Assembly (NCBI GenBank): GCA_028711355.1 | Contig: JAQTSL010000175.1 | Location: 1-7,735, forward strand | Reading direction: 5' to 3' | DNA length: 7,735 bases | Source of the DNA: Rhodoferax sp. | GTDB taxonomy: Bacteria; Pseudomonadota; Gammaproteobacteria; Burkholderiales; Burkholderiaceae_C | Shown here: positions 6,543 through 7,735 of the stretch, piece after piece | Layout of the letters: every line of letters begins with the position of its first letter | Numbering within the stretch: the first letter of the stretch is position 1 | Notes under the pieces: model-generated | What the model was told of the DNA's origin: nothing | Databases searched by the model: none | What the model saw: only the letters and a program-made list of their open reading frames with translations | Made by a program: the position numbers and the translations under genes

Positions 6543-6775
6543 TGCGACGAAATCACCGGCCGGGTGCGCTGACGAATGCGGTCTTTAGCTTCTTCCCAAG
6601 GCGTGACGGTTTCACCCCCGGTCTCCAGTGCCGCCAGTCGCTGGCTCAACACCTGTTGATGCCACTCGGGTACTGGTTGCACCTGCTCGGGTTCCTGGCA
6701 CAGGGTTCCCCACAAGATTTCCATGGCCTGCAAACGCTCAGAAAGCGGCAGCGCAGCGAGTTCAGCGGTTTGCAT
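6539..6775 (-). CDS. Antitoxin, addiction module component (PF09720-like)
   Basis: A 78-residue acidic protein starting at the ATG at 6775, which has GGAG 5 nt upstream; an in-frame TTG at 6796 is a poorer choice. Family landmarks are AALPLSERLQAMEILWGTL near the N-terminus, PEWHQQVLSQRLAALETG in the middle, and WEEAKDRIRQR near the C-terminus. These match the short antitoxins that accompany RelE/ParE-type toxins. It should bind and neutralise the downstream toxin and may repress its own promoter. It starts 84 bp after the hsdS stop, enough for a separate promoter, and overlaps the toxin gene by 4 nt. Confidence 0.88.
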   Translation of the reverse strand: MQTAELAALPLSERLQAMEILWGTLCQEPEQVQPVPEWHQQVLSQRLAALETGGETVTPWEEAKDRIRQRTRPVISSQ

Positions 6776-6791
6776 AAGGTCTCCAGTTCGA

Positions 6792-6815
6792 GTCAAGAGT
6801 GAATTGACATGGTCA
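6792..6815. promoter_or_regulatory. Possible antitoxin operator (clustered GTCA half-sites)
   Basis: Between hsdS and the antitoxin lie GTCAA (6792-6796) and TTGAC (6804-6808), an inverted repeat with a 7-nt spacer. A further GTCA (6812-6815) also pairs with the middle TGAC as an inverted repeat with a 3-nt spacer. Three alternating half-sites next to an antitoxin start are what an autoregulatory operator could look like. I found no good -35/-10 pair, so this is a suggestion only. Confidence 0.3.
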
Positions 6816-6859
6816 TATTACCAAACGCAGATATCAACTTGTGGGCTTGGCGTCGCCGG

Positions 6860-7735
6860 TTAAACCTGAATCGCGCCGGACATCAGTTTGGGCAGCAGGG
6901 CATCGCGGGCTTCGGTGAGAAGGGCATTGGTTTGTGCCAGCGTCTCAGCTTGCATAAAAATTGGCCAAACAAGTTCGTGAAACTCCTCTCGTCTAGCCAT
7001 AGGCGGCACCAGAACAGGTAAGGCTGCAATGTCTGCCCGGCCAAGCTCCAACTGGTTGGTCGAGCCAATGCCCATGGTGGACAGCACTGGCTCCAGTTCA
7101 AGCAGGGCTACTCCCAGAAAAGCAGCACTTTTACTGTCAGACGGCCGAACGATGGTCACATGGGTATCGACAGTGCAATTGGGAATTGAGGTTCGGACCT
7201 GTGCAACCCGTCCCAGCGTACCGGCACCAGTCGAGTTGATCAACACATCGCCGACTTGAATTTGGCGCTCTGGCGTCACGGCTTTGGATTGCCTGCGCGC
7301 GGGGGCCAAATTGAGACGGCCAGCCCGAATGCACTTCTGATTGATGACCAAACCACTGGCTGCATCGTCATAAGTGGGCGTTATTCCGCGATTCAGAAAC
7401 AAGGCCAGGTCACTTATTGCCCCCATTTCCCAGCCAAGGGGCGTACCAGATTTAGCATGCACCGTAGCATGGCCGGGGTAGCGTAAATGGACAAACCACT
7501 CGCGGTACAGCAGCCGGGCGGATTCTTCCAGCAGGGCGATGCGGCGGCGGTTGGTTTCGATGAGGTCGTCGTAGGCAGCGATGAATTCAACGATGCGATC
7601 TTGTGCGTCCAGGCTTGGCAGGTTCAATTCAAAACTGGCAATGTCTTTGCCGCTGATATGTGGGATGTTGGCGCCAGTAGTGATGCGATCAATGTGAGCG
7701 ATGAAGTTCGGCGCTGAAAGTGCATACCGCAAATA
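6860..7735 (-). CDS. hsdS: Type I restriction specificity subunit HsdS (5' end missing)
   Basis: The frame is open to the right edge; 291 residues are visible and roughly 100-150 N-terminal residues are missing. HsdS recognises the DNA target for both methylation and cutting. Seen in order: the end of the first target-recognition domain (GANIPHISGKDIASFELNLP, about 21-40); the central conserved helix with YDDLIETNRRRIALLEE and then LLYREWFVHLRYPGH (about 55-88); a second target-recognition domain (about 98-240, including QVGDVLINSTGAGTLGRV and STNQLELGRADI); and the C-terminal helix ending in LLTEARDALLPKLMSGAIQV. The two-domain, two-helix layout is normal and shows no break. Gene order hsdS, toxin-antitoxin, hsdR implies hsdM upstream, outside the window. 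The target sequence cannot be read from the protein by eye. Confidence 0.95.
   Translation of the reverse strand, partial: YLRYALSAPNFIAHIDRITTGANIPHISGKDIASFELNLPSLDAQDRIVEFIAAYDDLIETNRRRIALLEESARLLYREWFVHLRYPGHATVHAKSGTPLGWEMGAISDLALFLNRGITPTYDDAASGLVINQKCIRAGRLNLAPARRQSKAVTPERQIQVGDVLINSTGAGTLGRVAQVRTSIPNCTVDTHVTIVRPSDSKSAAFLGVALLELEPVLSTMGIGSTNQLELGRADIAALPVLVPPMARREEFHELVWPIFMQAETLAQTNALLTEARDALLPKLMSGAIQV

Noticed and set aside
1..7735. tRNA or rRNA genes, CRISPR arrays, insertion sequences
   Set aside because: I saw no cloverleaf, no regularly spaced repeats of CRISPR size, no transposase and no terminal inverted repeats with target duplications.

Overview
The window reads almost entirely on the minus strand. 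The base composition is G+C-rich. The envelope proteins (DUF883, holin-like, DUF1328, AI-2E family, DUF4398-type lipoprotein) resemble those I associate with Burkholderiales, especially Comamonadaceae such as Rhodoferax or Polaromonas. That placement is inferred from protein flavour, not from a marker gene.

Right half (about 2921-7735, transcribed right to left): a type I restriction-modification locus. It begins with the 3' two-thirds of an HsdS specificity subunit that runs off the right edge. A type II toxin-antitoxin pair follows, with a PF09720-like antitoxin and a RelE/ParE-like toxin whose stop and start codons overlap (ATGA). Last comes a large HsdR translocase/nuclease. HsdR keeps its nuclease and helicase motifs but is cut by an in-frame TAG at 3458-3460. 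The same frame then continues open for about 179 codons and encodes a normal-looking HsdR C-terminal region. hsdM is not in the window and probably lies beyond the right edge.

Middle (about 2733-2920): a non-coding gap of about 190 bp separating the restriction locus from a set of small envelope genes. It holds at most a weak terminator-like hairpin.

Left half (1-2732, also right to left): a possible 28-codon ORF abuts a DUF1328 membrane peptide. DUF883 (YqjD-like), YqjE-like and YqjK-like genes follow, in the same order as yqjD-yqjE-yqjK of enterobacteria. Next comes an AI-2E family transporter, and finally the start of a lipoprotein cut by the left edge. Close spacing from DUF1328 to the transporter suggests one envelope or stationary-phase stress transcript. 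The lipoprotein is preceded by a strong inverted repeat and may have its own control.

The points most worth checking are the amber codon splitting HsdR (with a possible restart site just after it), the toxin-antitoxin pair inside the restriction operon, the small ORF apparently coupled to DUF1328, the hairpin before the lipoprotein, and a four-copy 8-bp tandem repeat at the end of the yqjK-like gene.
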